The notes under the pieces were generated by a model. It did no database searches and was not told where the DNA came from. It worked only from the letters and a program-made list of their open reading frames with translations. A stretch of 64,000 nt of DNA from Bacteroidota bacterium (GTDB lineage: Bacteria > Bacteroidota > Bacteroidia > Chitinophagales > Chitinophagaceae), in the NCBI GenBank assembly GCA_023424015.1, contig JAFAEM010000050.1, forward strand, positions 22,274 through 86,273, given 5' to 3'. A program made the position numbers and the translations under genes. Each line of letters opens with the position of its first letter. The stretch's first letter is position 1. This document shows positions 17,397 through 25,616 of this stretch, piece by piece.

Positions 17397-18071
17397 ATGA
17401 AAACCCCCGAATCTAACTCTTTAATCAAAGTAGCTATCGCCGACGACCACGCCCTCTTCCGTACGGGTGTGAAAACATCACTTTCCAGCAGAAAAGATAT
17501 TCAAATGGTGGCTGAAGCCGAGAATGGCATGCAGTTACTCAATCTGTTACGTCATATCCAGCCGGATGTGGTGTTGCTGGATATCCAAATGCCTATCATG
17601 GACGGACTAGCCACCCTGCCTGAGATCAAAAAGCTTTACCCTGGTGTAAAAGTGATCATGCTCTCGATGCATAATGATCATTCCGTGATCTCCCGTATGA
17701 TGGAAATCGGCGCCAACTCGTACCTGACCAAAGAATCCGGATCCGAAATGATCTACGATGCCATCCGGGCGGTGTATGAGCAGGATTTCTACTTTAATGA
17801 TCTGACTAATAAAGCGTTATTAAGCGGTCTGCGCACCAAGCGTACTGCGGAATCATCCATGCCCCAGGATGTACAGCTTACTGATAAAGAAATAACTATA
17901 TTGAAACTGATGTGCGATGAGAAAAGCACAAAAGAAATTGCCGATATCGTAGACCTCAGCCCACGTACAGTAGAGGCCATCCGCGACAAACTCAAAACAA
18001 AGACCGGTACCAAATCAATGGCCGGCCTGGTGATGTATGCGGTGAAGGCAGGTCTTGTAGAGCAAGCTTAA
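17397..18071 (+). CDS. NarL/FixJ-family response regulator
   Basis: 224 residues. The N-terminal receiver domain has the acidic pair Asp16-Asp17, the phosphoacceptor Asp62 in VVLLDIQMPIMDG, a switch Ser in IMLSMH and Lys112 in YLTKES. A linker leads to a C-terminal LuxR-type helix-turn-helix (about 158-218: LTDKEITILKLMC, then the recognition part SPRTVEAIRDKL). It should be a phosphorylation-controlled DNA-binding transcription factor. No sensor kinase is adjacent, so its partner lies elsewhere, as is common for Bacteroidota regulators of this class. CGTAAAT repeats lie 140-205 bases upstream and a strong terminator follows, so it is probably monocistronic. Confidence 0.93.
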   Translation: MKTPESNSLIKVAIADDHALFRTGVKTSLSSRKDIQMVAEAENGMQLLNLLRHIQPDVVLLDIQMPIMDGLATLPEIKKLYPGVKVIMLSMHNDHSVISRMMEIGANSYLTKESGSEMIYDAIRAVYEQDFYFNDLTNKALLSGLRTKRTAESSMPQDVQLTDKEITILKLMCDEKSTKEIADIVDLSPRTVEAIRDKLKTKTGTKSMAGLVMYAVKAGLVEQA

Positions 18072-18090
18072 CTCCGACTAATTGCTTATA

Positions 18091-18120
18091 GCCATCCACT
18101 TACGGTGGGTGGCTTTTTTT
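18091..18120 (+). terminator. Rho-independent terminator after the response regulator gene
   Basis: GCCATCCAC (18091-18099), loop TTACG and GTGGGTGGC (18105-18113) form a nine-pair stem with one G-U pair, followed by a run of seven Ts. Confidence 0.88.
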
Positions 18121-18136
18121 ATGCTATTTTCATTCC

Positions 18137-18949
18137 ATGAACTATGTTATTGTGGATGGTAACCTGGTGACTGAGGATAAGCCGGCATTGCAAGTGAATA
18201 ACCGGGGTTATCGTTATGGTGACGGGCTGTTTGAAACCATGCTTGTCCTGGCAGGAAAGATCATTTTTGAGACATATCATTTTGAAAGATTATTTGAAGG
18301 TCTCAAATTGATTCAAATTGAACTTCCTCCTGACATAAATCCAAAAAAACTGGCAGGTGAAAGCCTTAAACTTTGTGAACAGAACAATTGTACTGAACTT
18401 GCCCGCGTTAGACTCTCGGTCAACAGTGGCAATGGGAATCTAAGCGACCCGAACAATTCGCAATATATTATCGAATGCCAGCCAATTAAAAAAAGATCCT
18501 GGAATGAAACGGGACTGCTGGTTGATGTTTACCCTTCGGCAAGGAAAACCTGTGACAGGTTCAGCCATTTAAAATCTGCAAATTATTTACCATATGTTAT
18601 GGCTGCCCGGTATGCTTCGAAAAATCAACTCGACGATGCCCTGGTGCTGAATGCACATGAAAGGATCGCCGAATCATCGATTGCGAATGTTTTTGTGGTA
18701 AAAGACGGGCGGCTGTTTACACCTTCACTCCAGGAAGGATGTGTGTCTGGTACGGTTCGCAGGTGGATCCTGGAAAACTATGATGTGGTGGAGAAAGGTC
18801 TTACACCTGAAGATATAAAATCCGCGGATGAAGTATTCCTCAGCAATGCCATCAGCGGAATACGCTGGGTGAGGCAGTGTGGTGACGCAAAGTATTACGC
18901 AAAATTGTCTTTGGATATTTATCAAAAACTACAACGGGAATCAGGTTGA
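18137..18949 (+). CDS. Class IV PLP-dependent aminotransferase (PabC/branched-chain aminotransferase-like)
   Basis: 270 residues of fold-type IV PLP enzyme. Landmarks are NRGYRYGDGLFETM near the N-terminus, the Schiff-base lysine in SHLKSANYLPYVMA (Lys146), ALVLNAHERIAESSIANVFVV, and the phosphate-binding segment EGCVSGTVRRWIL. The size and the RYGDGLFET start fit 4-amino-4-deoxychorismate lyase (folate para-aminobenzoate branch). Branched-chain or D-amino-acid aminotransferases share these motifs and cannot be excluded. It starts 17 bases after the preceding terminator. The neighbouring pteridine genes (20.7-22.2 kb) make a folate-pathway role plausible but do not prove it. Confidence 0.85.
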   Translation: MNYVIVDGNLVTEDKPALQVNNRGYRYGDGLFETMLVLAGKIIFETYHFERLFEGLKLIQIELPPDINPKKLAGESLKLCEQNNCTELARVRLSVNSGNGNLSDPNNSQYIIECQPIKKRSWNETGLLVDVYPSARKTCDRFSHLKSANYLPYVMAARYASKNQLDDALVLNAHERIAESSIANVFVVKDGRLFTPSLQEGCVSGTVRRWILENYDVVEKGLTPEDIKSADEVFLSNAISGIRWVRQCGDAKYYAKLSLDIYQKLQRESG

Positions 18950-18970
18950 ATAAGAACTTCGACAGTTTTG

Positions 18971-19807
18971 TCAAAGAAATAGTTGAAGAGAGGTATCGTC
19001 GACAATTTGCGGATAAATAATCTTATACACGTCAAACATAGTTTCGATCGCTTTTTTTCCTTCTGCGCCAAGATCAACTGAGTAATGGTTCACATAAAGA
19101 TCGATATGTTGTTTCATCACCGACTCTTCCATTTCCTGTGAATGTTGTTTCACGTAGCCTGGTATCAGGGGATAATTTGAAAAAGCAAATTGAACACTTT
19201 GCCGGATCAGTTCGTTTATTTTTTCCGCAACAGATCTTTCAACTTTTTTATTGATGGCTATTCCTCCGAGGGGTATGGGCATACTGATTTTATTCTCCCA
19301 AAACTCACCAAGGTCTACTAGTTTGTAAAGTCCCTTTTGTTGGTAAGTAAAACGATTTTCATGAATAATAACACCCAATTCTGCGTATCCGGATAGTACC
19401 GCGTTTTCGATCTCCGAAAAAACCATTATTTTTTTATTCCATGCTTGCGGAAAGGCATAACCGAGTAAAAGATTAGCCGTCGTGTTCAAACCGGGAATAG
19501 CGATGGATCGGTTTTTTACAGAATCCAGGGTAATAGCCGGGTCTTTGGATATCAGCAGTGGACCGACACCTTTTCCGAGTGCGCTACCGGCATGAAGAAG
19601 GGTATAATGCTGAAGAGAGCGGAAAAATGCTGGAAAGCTCAGCTTGGTAATATCCAGTTTTCCTTCCAGTGCCCCCTGGTTAAGCGTTTCCACATCCTGT
19701 AATACGACCTCAAACTCGATCCCACCTGTATCAATTTTATTATTGACCAGTGCATCGAAGATAAAAGTATCATTGGGGCAGGGAGAAAATCCCAGAATCA
19801 GCTTCAT
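18971..19807 (-). CDS. mqnD: 1,4-dihydroxy-6-naphthoate synthase (futalosine menaquinone pathway)
   Basis: 278 residues with a periplasmic-binding-protein-like fold. The signature N-terminus is LGFSPCPNDTFIFDALV, and DITKLSFPAFF and GKGVGPLL follow. MqnD converts cyclic dehypoxanthine futalosine to 1,4-dihydroxy-6-naphthoate. The gene follows mqnB on the same strand with a 19-base gap, forming a futalosine-pathway pair. Use of this route instead of classical MenFDHCEBA is one of the taxonomic hints in this window. MqnA, MqnC and MqnE genes are not in view. Confidence 0.93.
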   Translation of the reverse strand: MKLILGFSPCPNDTFIFDALVNNKIDTGGIEFEVVLQDVETLNQGALEGKLDITKLSFPAFFRSLQHYTLLHAGSALGKGVGPLLISKDPAITLDSVKNRSIAIPGLNTTANLLLGYAFPQAWNKKIMVFSEIENAVLSGYAELGVIIHENRFTYQQKGLYKLVDLGEFWENKISMPIPLGGIAINKKVERSVAEKINELIRQSVQFAFSNYPLIPGYVKQHSQEMEESVMKQHIDLYVNHYSVDLGAEGKKAIETMFDVYKIIYPQIVDDTSLQLFL

Positions 19808-19826
19808 GCGGTCTTTCCAATTGAGT

Positions 19827-20501
19827 TTATAACAAATTTTTGGAGCCTGTGTTCAATGTATTAATTGTATTGACCAATTCCTGGTTAAGATTATGTATAG
19901 ACTCTGCCAGCCTCCATTTTTTCTTTTCTCTTTCGCCCACATAGTTGGAGAGTGATCTTAATTGAAGGAAGGGAATATTCTCTGATAAAGCGACATGGTG
20001 CAAGGCAGCACCTTCCATAGATTCTGTCACTGGTTGGAACTGCTGCTGGTAGGCTTTGATTCGCTGAGGGGAAGTCGTGATCTCGTTGACCGAAATGCCG
20101 TTAACCCTGAGTAAAGAAGTTTCTTTTAAGACCGGTGACCGGTTGATCAGCCAACCTTTTGAATAGGGTGGCCTGCCTGGCTTTGCCAGCTCCAGGTCGA
20201 AAATGGTATTCCATTTATGTTTTTCTTTCACACCAAGATCGGCAACTCGTTCTTGTTTGACAACTACCACAGTGCCCAATGGCAGATGTCTGTCGAAACA
20301 ACCCGCGATCCCTGCCTGGATGATGATTGAGGGGCGCCTGGCCGAAATGTATTTCATGATCGAGTAGGTGCAGGCAACCATGCCAACACCAGTAATGAGT
20401 ATATCCGTAGCGGCTGTTTGTTTCGACGCTACCTGTTGACGATATCTCTTTATATATGGACCAATTTCAAAAGCGGTTGCCGCAATTAATAAGCAATGCA
20501 T
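19827..20501 (-). CDS. mqnB: Futalosine hydrolase
   Basis: 224 residues, nucleoside phosphorylase/MTA-SAH nucleosidase fold. Visible elements are the N-terminal LLIAATAFEI, the substrate-binding segments DILITGVGMVACTYS and IIQAGIAGCFDRHLPLGTVVVV, and the catalytic ESMEGAALHHVA. It would cleave futalosine to release hypoxanthine. It lies directly upstream of mqnD, which fixes the assignment against the related MTA/SAH nucleosidase. Length is normal. Confidence 0.92.
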   Translation of the reverse strand: MHCLLIAATAFEIGPYIKRYRQQVASKQTAATDILITGVGMVACTYSIMKYISARRPSIIIQAGIAGCFDRHLPLGTVVVVKQERVADLGVKEKHKWNTIFDLELAKPGRPPYSKGWLINRSPVLKETSLLRVNGISVNEITTSPQRIKAYQQQFQPVTESMEGAALHHVALSENIPFLQLRSLSNYVGEREKKKWRLAESIHNLNQELVNTINTLNTGSKNLL

Positions 20502-20658
20502 AACTGTTGTGCCGGTGATATGCCGGGTGACGAAGATATTGAGAAATCGGAGCTTATTTAGCGATGGGAACTTAAAGGTCTTCGCGATAGAATTTGTTAA
20601 GCTTATAGATAATATTGAAAACGTGTTTTTCCAGGCCTTTCATCCGTCGTTTTTCTCT

Positions 20659-20735
20659 TACCTTTGCGCCTGCCTGCAAGTTGGCAGGTTCATCATTCCC
20701 TCCGCCCAATGCTGGTGGGAACTAATAAGTGAAGC
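20659..20735 (+). promoter_or_regulatory. Candidate -7 box and short hairpin leader of the pterin operon
   Basis: TACCTTTG (20659-20666) is a perfect -7 box; the -33 position is not TTTG. Transcription would start near 20672, so the mRNA would begin at the hairpin CCTGCC-TGCAAGTT-GGCAGG (about 20669-20688) and have a leader of about 65 bases before the ATG at 20736. The leader does not match a riboswitch that I recognise. Confidence 0.4.
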
Positions 20736-21146
20736 ATGGTTTACTTAACTCGTAATGAGCACTTCAATGCCGCGCATAAACTTTATAACCCGGCCTGGAC
20801 ACGCGAAAAAAATGACGAAGTATTTGGCAAATGCGCCAATGAGAACTGGCATGGACATAACTATGACCTTTTTGTTACGGTAAAGGGAGCGCCCGATCCT
20901 GATACAGGGTTTGTGTTTGACGTAAAAAAACTCAGTGATATAATCAAGAGGCATGTGATTGAAAAGCTGGACCACCGCAACCTTAATGTTGATGTTGATT
21001 TTATGCGGGATAAATTTTGCAGCACCGAAAACCTGGCTATGGGAATATGGAACGAGTTGTTGCCGCATCTTCCTGCAAGGGTCAAATTGCATTGTATAAA
21101 GCTGTACGAAACACCACGCATTTATGTTGAGTATTTTGGTGAATAG
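20736..21146 (+). CDS. 6-pyruvoyl-tetrahydropterin synthase family protein, copy 1
   Basis: 136 residues of the PTPS/QueD family, which act on dihydroneopterin triphosphate. Zinc ligands are His14 (HFNAAHKL) and the HGH pair (His39, His41) in KCANENWHGHNYDL; the likely catalytic Cys is Cys33. LDHRNLN and LYETPRIYVEYF carry the remaining catalytic and pterin-anchoring residues. The Cys-x5-HGH spacing is that of PTPS-type enzymes, not QueD (Cys-x3-HGH), so a tetrahydrobiopterin-like product is more likely than the queuosine intermediate. It is the first of two tandem paralogues, with folE next, on one strand. Annotation as 6-carboxytetrahydropterin synthase would be common but is less likely. 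Confidence 0.88.
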   Translation: MVYLTRNEHFNAAHKLYNPAWTREKNDEVFGKCANENWHGHNYDLFVTVKGAPDPDTGFVFDVKKLSDIIKRHVIEKLDHRNLNVDVDFMRDKFCSTENLAMGIWNELLPHLPARVKLHCIKLYETPRIYVEYFGE

Positions 21147-21204
21147 ACATCGCTGATTATAAATTATTCAACATTGCACAACTTATATTTAGTAAATTGA
21201 AATC

Positions 21205-21615
21205 ATGAGCAGGGTAGCCGTTTTTAGAAAAGAACATTTTAATGCGGCCCACCGGTTATTCAACCCGGATTGGGACGATGCGTTAAATGAACAGGTTTTT
21301 GGTAAATGCGCGTTACCGAACTATCATGGGCACAACTATGAATTGGAAGTAAAGGTCACTGGTGAACCCGATCCCCGGACAGGTTTTGTGATGGATCTGA
21401 AATTACTGTCAGACCTGGTAAGAAGAGAAGTGCACTCAAGGTTTGACCATAAGAACTTAAACCTGGACACGGAAGAGTTTAAAAATCTAAATCCAACTGC
21501 TGAAAATATTGCGAAGGTTATTTACGGGCTGTTGCGTCCTCATATTGCTCAGGAAAAAGATTTGCAGGTAAGATTGTATGAAACACCCAGAAATTTTGTA
21601 GAATACCCCGCCTGA
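21205..21615 (+). CDS. 6-pyruvoyl-tetrahydropterin synthase family protein, copy 2
   Basis: 136 residues, clearly paralogous to the preceding gene: same length, shared blocks HFNAAH, VFGKCA, HGHNY, GEPDP/GAPDP, DHKNLN and LYETPR. Zinc ligands are His16, His41 and His43, with Cys35 as the likely catalytic residue. The two copies have diverged over most other positions, so they are an old duplication with possibly different substrates. The gene lies 58 bases after copy 1 and 24 bases before folE, which makes the dihydroneopterin triphosphate both PTPS proteins would use. Confidence 0.88.
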   Translation: MSRVAVFRKEHFNAAHRLFNPDWDDALNEQVFGKCALPNYHGHNYELEVKVTGEPDPRTGFVMDLKLLSDLVRREVHSRFDHKNLNLDTEEFKNLNPTAENIAKVIYGLLRPHIAQEKDLQVRLYETPRNFVEYPA

Positions 21616-21639
21616 TCAACAGGTGTTAAATGATTAAAG

Positions 21640-22242
21640 ATGGCATATAAAAAGACTGAACACTATGATGAAGCGGTCACTACTGGCTTAATTGAAAGTT
21701 ATCGCAAGGTGTTGGAATATATCGGTGAGAACCCTTCACGCGAAGGCCTTGAGAAGACTCCTGAAAGGCTGGCCAAGGCTATGCAATACATGACCCAGGG
21801 CTATCAGTCCGATGCCCGTGAAATACTTAATTCGGCTAAGTTTCATGAAACCATTAGTGAAATGATCGTGGTCAAGGATATTGAGATATATAGCATGTGC
21901 GAACATCATATGCTGCCATTTTTTGGCAGGGCGCATGTGGCCTATATTCCAAATGGATGGATCACCGGGCTAAGTAAAATAGCTCGTGCCGTAGATGTTT
22001 ATGCCCGGCGGCTGCAGGTACAGGAAAGACTGACCGTAGAGATCATGAATGCGATCAAGGAAACGTTAAATCCTCTTGGCGTAGCTGTTGTGATAGAAGC
22101 CCAGCATCTATGTATGATGATGAGGGGTGTACAGAAGCAAAACTCTGAAACCACCACATCGGCCTTTGACGGCGAGTTTCAAAAGAATTCCACCCGTACG
22201 GAGTTTTTAAAACTTATTTCTTCCAACCTGAGCAGGCGATAG
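21640..22242 (+). CDS. folE: GTP cyclohydrolase I
   Basis: 200 residues of type IA GTP cyclohydrolase I, which converts GTP to 7,8-dihydroneopterin triphosphate. Zinc ligands are visible as Cys87 and His90 in SMCEHH and Cys158 in EAQHLCMMMRG. GLSKIARAVDVYARRLQVQERLT and TTTSAFDGEF are characteristic. It is the last gene of the tandem PTPS-folE unit, whose product feeds both pterin synthases; folate and queuosine pathways would draw on the same pool. Confidence 0.97.
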   Translation: MAYKKTEHYDEAVTTGLIESYRKVLEYIGENPSREGLEKTPERLAKAMQYMTQGYQSDAREILNSAKFHETISEMIVVKDIEIYSMCEHHMLPFFGRAHVAYIPNGWITGLSKIARAVDVYARRLQVQERLTVEIMNAIKETLNPLGVAVVIEAQHLCMMMRGVQKQNSETTTSAFDGEFQKNSTRTEFLKLISSNLSRR

Positions 22243-22332
22243 ATACATTTTTATTAAAAAGCCGGACTCCTGATATAAAGATTTTTTTTGTTAAAAGCTT
22301 TGTGGCATTTTTGTCCATAATAACTACAATTT

Positions 22333-23223
22333 ATGAAGCATGCGTACGTATTTCCCGGTCAGGGTTCGCAATTCCCGGGAATGGCCAGGGGACATTATGA
22401 CAATAGCGCATTTGCAAAAAAATTGTTTGAACAAGCCAATGAGTTGCTGGGATTCCGGATTTCGGATACCATGTTCAATGGTACTGAGGAAGACCTGAAG
22501 CAAACGAATGTTACACAACCAGCCGTTTTTCTTCATTCTGTTATAGCGTTTAAAAGTATAGATAATGCACGGCCCGAAATGGTCGCCGGTCACTCACTTG
22601 GTGAGTTCTCAGCACTGGTAGCAAATGGCGTGTTAAGTTTTGAAGATGCTTTGCAACTCGTAGCTATCCGGGCCCGTGCCATGCAGAAAGCCTGTGAACT
22701 GAATCCATCAACCATGGCAGCCATACTTGCTTTGGCTGACGAAAAAGTGGAAGAAATATGCAGGGAAGTAGAACAGGAAACGCGCGAAGTAGTGGTACCT
22801 GCCAATTATAACTGCCCAGGACAACTGGTGATCAGCGGGTCAATTAAAGCAGTAGAGATCGCCTGCGAGAGAATGAAGGCCGCCGGGGCAAAAAGGGCTT
22901 TAATCCTTCCGGTAGGAGGTGCTTTCCATTCCGAACTGATGGCTCCTGCCCGGGAAGAATTAAAAGCTGCGATTGAATCCACGACCTTTCATACTCCCGC
23001 CTGCCCGGTTTACCAGAACGTGGTGGCCAAAGCGGTTTTTGATAAAGAGGAGATCAAAAAGAATCTTATCGACCAGTTGACTGGTGCGGTACGCTGGACG
23101 CAGAGTGTACAGGCAATGATTAATGACGGTGCTTCCAAATTTACTGAAGTGGGCCCCGGCAAAGTATTGCAGGGCCTGGTCCAGAAGATCGACAAAACGA
23201 TGGAGACGGACGGCGTCAGCTAA
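22333..23223 (+). CDS. fabD: Malonyl-CoA:ACP transacylase
   Basis: 296 residues. The N-terminal YVFPGQGSQFPGM, the nucleophile elbow GHSLGE (Ser88), an Arg in AIRARAMQ, and the catalytic His in GGAFHSELM are all present. It loads malonyl groups on ACP for type II fatty acid synthesis. A possible promoter (CATTTTTG, 22306-22313) lies 20 bases upstream. It is convergent with the next gene at a three-base gap and is not in an evident fab operon; fabH lies 3 kb away on the other strand. Confidence 0.97.
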   Translation: MKHAYVFPGQGSQFPGMARGHYDNSAFAKKLFEQANELLGFRISDTMFNGTEEDLKQTNVTQPAVFLHSVIAFKSIDNARPEMVAGHSLGEFSALVANGVLSFEDALQLVAIRARAMQKACELNPSTMAAILALADEKVEEICREVEQETREVVVPANYNCPGQLVISGSIKAVEIACERMKAAGAKRALILPVGGAFHSELMAPAREELKAAIESTTFHTPACPVYQNVVAKAVFDKEEIKKNLIDQLTGAVRWTQSVQAMINDGASKFTEVGPGKVLQGLVQKIDKTMETDGVS

Positions 23224-23226
23224 TTG

Positions 23227-23676
23227 TTAAAAGTTCAGACTGCAGTTCACCCATTCACCATCGAAGTGGGCATTGAATTTCCTGTAAAAATTAATAGCGG
23301 GTTCGTTCCAGTCCAGCACCTGCCACATCATGCCGCTGAACTTTTTCTCTTTTGCTTCTTCGATCAGGCGATCCATGAGCAATTTCCCAATTCCTTTACC
23401 TCTTGCTTCCTCCGTAACGATGATATCTTCGAGATACATGCGTTGTCCTTTCCAGGTGGAATAACGGATATAGTATAAAGCGAACCCCTGGATCACTCCA
23501 TCTTCCTCTGCCACGAAGGCCCACCAAACTGGTTTCTCACCAAAACCGCTTTCTTCAAAATGTTGTAAGGTGACTGTCACTTCATCAGGTGCTTTCTCAT
23601 AGATGGCTAGTTCATGCACCAGTTCCAAAAGGCGTGGACAATCTTCACGCACGGCTTTTCGAATTTTTATTCCCAT
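23227..23676 (-). CDS. GNAT N-acetyltransferase, diamine/thialysine acetyltransferase-like
   Basis: 149 residues from the ATG at 23676; the frame runs 12 codons further upstream but family alignment favours MGIKIRKAVREDCPRLLEL. The acetyl-CoA-binding motif is EEARGKGIGKLLMDRL, preceded by MYLEDIIV. The C-terminal part WQVLDWNEPAINFYRKFNA resembles spermidine/spermine N1- or thialysine acetyltransferases, so a small amine is the likely acceptor. It follows the Cys/Met PLP enzyme by 29 bases on the same strand and may be co-transcribed; no metabolic link is obvious. Confidence 0.88.
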   Translation of the reverse strand: MGIKIRKAVREDCPRLLELVHELAIYEKAPDEVTVTLQHFEESGFGEKPVWWAFVAEEDGVIQGFALYYIRYSTWKGQRMYLEDIIVTEEARGKGIGKLLMDRLIEEAKEKKFSGMMWQVLDWNEPAINFYRKFNAHFDGEWVNCSLNF

Positions 23677-23705
23677 TTGTATCAGAAAATAATAATGTTT
23701 TTGAA

Positions 23706-24932
23706 TCAGCATTGCAGTGATTGATCAAGATCTGCCAGAATATCTTCGATATTCTCAATTCCAACACTCATCCTGATCAGTCCGTCTGTGATGCCATACT
23801 TTTCACGCGCTTCTTTTGGTACGCTGAAATGCGTCATGGAAGCCGGATGGCAGAGCAGGGTATCACAGGTGCCTAAAGAAACTGTGCGGGTGCACATCTG
23901 CAGGTTATTCATGAAGTCGACGCCACCCTTGAATCCTTTTTTTAATTCGAAGCTCATCATCGCGCCGGGATGCTTCATTTGTTTCATGGCAACAGCGTGA
24001 TCGGGATGATCGGGTAACCCATTGTAGTTGACTCTTGCCACAGCTGGATGACTATTCAAAAACTTCGCAATGTCCATCGCATTACTGCAATGTCTATCCA
24101 TCCTGATGGCAAGGGTTTTCATGCCATTCACCAATAGAAATGCATCAAACGGACTGCTGCTGCCACCCAATGTCTTTCGCATGGTATTGCCTTTTGTTTT
24201 TATAAAATCCAGGTCCCTGCCCAGTAATACGCCACCAATGGCGGTTCCATGCCCATTCAGAAATTTGGTAGTTGAATGAATCACGAAATCGACCTTATAT
24301 CGAAAAGGTTGCTGCAAGTATGGTGTGGCGAAAGTATTATCACAGGCAACAATGCAGTTATGTTCTTTTGCAAGCAGGCTCAACGCTTCGATATTTACAC
24401 ATTGAATAGTGGGATTGGCCGGGGTTTCCAGGTAAAGCATCCGGATGGAAGGGTCGCTTTGAAAAGCTTCCTTCGCTTTGTTGAGATCGCGCAGGTCGGT
24501 AATGATAGGAGTAATACCAAATGAGGGCAATACATTCCGCAGTATTTCTTCCGTTCCGCCATACAGCGAGTAATGAGTGAGTACCTTATCACCCGACTTC
24601 AAGGTTAACATCAGCAGGTTTGTGATCGCTGCCATGCCGGAAGCGTGTAAAAGCGCTCTTAATTGTAGTGGAGTGCCGTTATCGTTGCTGATCCCGAAAC
24701 TTTCCATGGCAGCGATCTTTTGCTCCGCTTCCGTGAATGTGGGATTGCCCCATCGGCTGTAGATATATCCTTCTTCCTGTCCGCTGAAACGACGCATCCC
24801 TTGTTCTGCGTCATCATATACAAAAGTGCTGGTGGCGTAGATGGGCGTGAGGTGAGAATAATTGTGTCCCTGTGTATGACCAGCATGAATGGAAACGGAA
24901 CTAAATCCGGAGAATGGAAACTGTTTATTCAT
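23706..24932 (-). CDS. Cys/Met metabolism PLP enzyme (methionine gamma-lyase/cystathionine gamma-synthase type)
   Basis: 408 residues of fold-type I PLP enzyme. Landmarks are YSRWGNPT (phosphate-contacting Tyr-Ser-Arg), HASGMAAI, the cofactor Asp198 in VACDNTFATPY, the Schiff-base Lys223 in HSTTKFLNGHG, and GGSSSPFDAFLLVNGMKTL. The C-terminal ending HPASMTHF resembles methionine gamma-lyase and O-acetylhomoserine sulfhydrylase members. Exact activity (elimination or replacement) cannot be read from these motifs. A -7 box TAGTTTTG lies about 42 bases upstream. It leads a possible two-gene unit with the acetyltransferase. Confidence 0.92.
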   Translation of the reverse strand: MNKQFPFSGFSSVSIHAGHTQGHNYSHLTPIYATSTFVYDDAEQGMRRFSGQEEGYIYSRWGNPTFTEAEQKIAAMESFGISNDNGTPLQLRALLHASGMAAITNLLMLTLKSGDKVLTHYSLYGGTEEILRNVLPSFGITPIITDLRDLNKAKEAFQSDPSIRMLYLETPANPTIQCVNIEALSLLAKEHNCIVACDNTFATPYLQQPFRYKVDFVIHSTTKFLNGHGTAIGGVLLGRDLDFIKTKGNTMRKTLGGSSSPFDAFLLVNGMKTLAIRMDRHCSNAMDIAKFLNSHPAVARVNYNGLPDHPDHAVAMKQMKHPGAMMSFELKKGFKGGVDFMNNLQMCTRTVSLGTCDTLLCHPASMTHFSVPKEAREKYGITDGLIRMSVGIENIEDILADLDQSLQC

Positions 24933-24973
24933 TATAAAATCTTTGTTTTGGTAATTCTTTGGATCAAAGTCTC

Positions 24974-24981
24974 CAAAACTA
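24974..24981 (-). promoter_or_regulatory. Candidate -7 box for the Cys/Met PLP enzyme gene
   Basis: CAAAACTA on the plus strand is TAGTTTTG read towards the gene, perfect TAnnTTTG, 42 bases before the start codon. No -33 TTTG is at the right distance. Confidence 0.35.
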
Positions 24982-25009
24982 GTTCAAAAGAAGCAAACGC
25001 TGATTGGAT

Positions 25010-25591
25010 TTAGTAAGCCCCATTATACTTTTCAAATCCCCTGTTTAATTCCAGGCATGATTTAATATTCTGATCATTTAACATGAGTAGATTGGACGCC
25101 CTTTTTTTGTTGCATAAGCATTTCTCCGGGTTGCGGGTATACTCGATAAAGGAACTATGGGGCCATTCTTCAGCAGAACGGACCAGTCCATCTACGATGG
25201 GGATTTGATGGATATAGTGAAAGATTGATAATGCGAGCTCATGGTCATCGATAAAGTTTGACCTGGCTTTTTGCTGGAACAGGTTTCCCGATCTTTTAAG
25301 TTGTTTATTGAGCCCTTTCGCATAGTGGCTTTGAATGAGGCGGAAGGCGTTTGAGATGACTGGCATAGAGATGATACCTTGTTTTATTCGAAGGAGGCTT
25401 TTAGGTGTTACTTCGAGGAGAAAATCAAAATGAGAAGGAGACAGGCACCAGGCGAGAACTTCGGAAATAGGTTGGAGGTGGGTAAAGCATTTATCGAGGA
25501 AGTACTTATAGTTTCTCCTGTTGTAGAAAATGCGTTGTTGGTTAATGCCCCTGTTGAATATGTGGTATATACCAGGTTTGTCAATGTTCAT
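25010..25591 (-). mobile_element. REP-associated (IS200-like, Y1) transposase relative with altered HUH motif
   Basis: 193 residues in the Y1-transposase/RAYT family. YHIFNRGINQQRIFY starts the fold, EVLAWCLSPSHFDFLLEV is at the HUH position, SNAFRLIQSHYAKGLNKQ holds the likely catalytic Tyr90, and RSGNLFQQKARSNFID and YIHQIP follow. In active relatives the metal motif reads NHFHLL. Here it is SHFDFL (His54-Phe55-Asp56), so the second His is Asp. Length fits a stand-alone RAYT, with no IS ends visible. A 106-bp structured tandem repeat begins 26 bases upstream, the arrangement expected of a RAYT and its cognate repeats. It may be domesticated or inactive; activity with Asp in place of His is uncertain. 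Confidence 0.82.
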
Positions 25592-25616
25592 GGGTTGAAA
25601 TTGACAGTTATTGTTT

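Noticed and set aside
17087..17416. 109-codon open frame ahead of the response regulator
   Set aside because: No recognisable domain, unbalanced residue use, and it runs through the CGTAAAT repeats and across the true start at 17397. It is best explained as chance in a regulatory region.
20667..20735. Queuosine or folate-type riboswitch before the pterin genes
   Set aside because: Only one simple hairpin is present and none of the conserved preQ1 or tetrahydrofolate aptamer sequences could be recognised.
20509..20748. 79-codon frame upstream of the first pterin synthase
   Set aside because: It overlaps the proposed promoter, leader hairpin and the start of the pterin gene, and no domain is visible.
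23706..23712. Overlap between the acetyltransferase and Cys/Met enzyme frames
   Set aside because: It exists only if the acetyltransferase is started at its earliest codon. Family alignment puts the start at 23676, leaving a normal 29-base gap.
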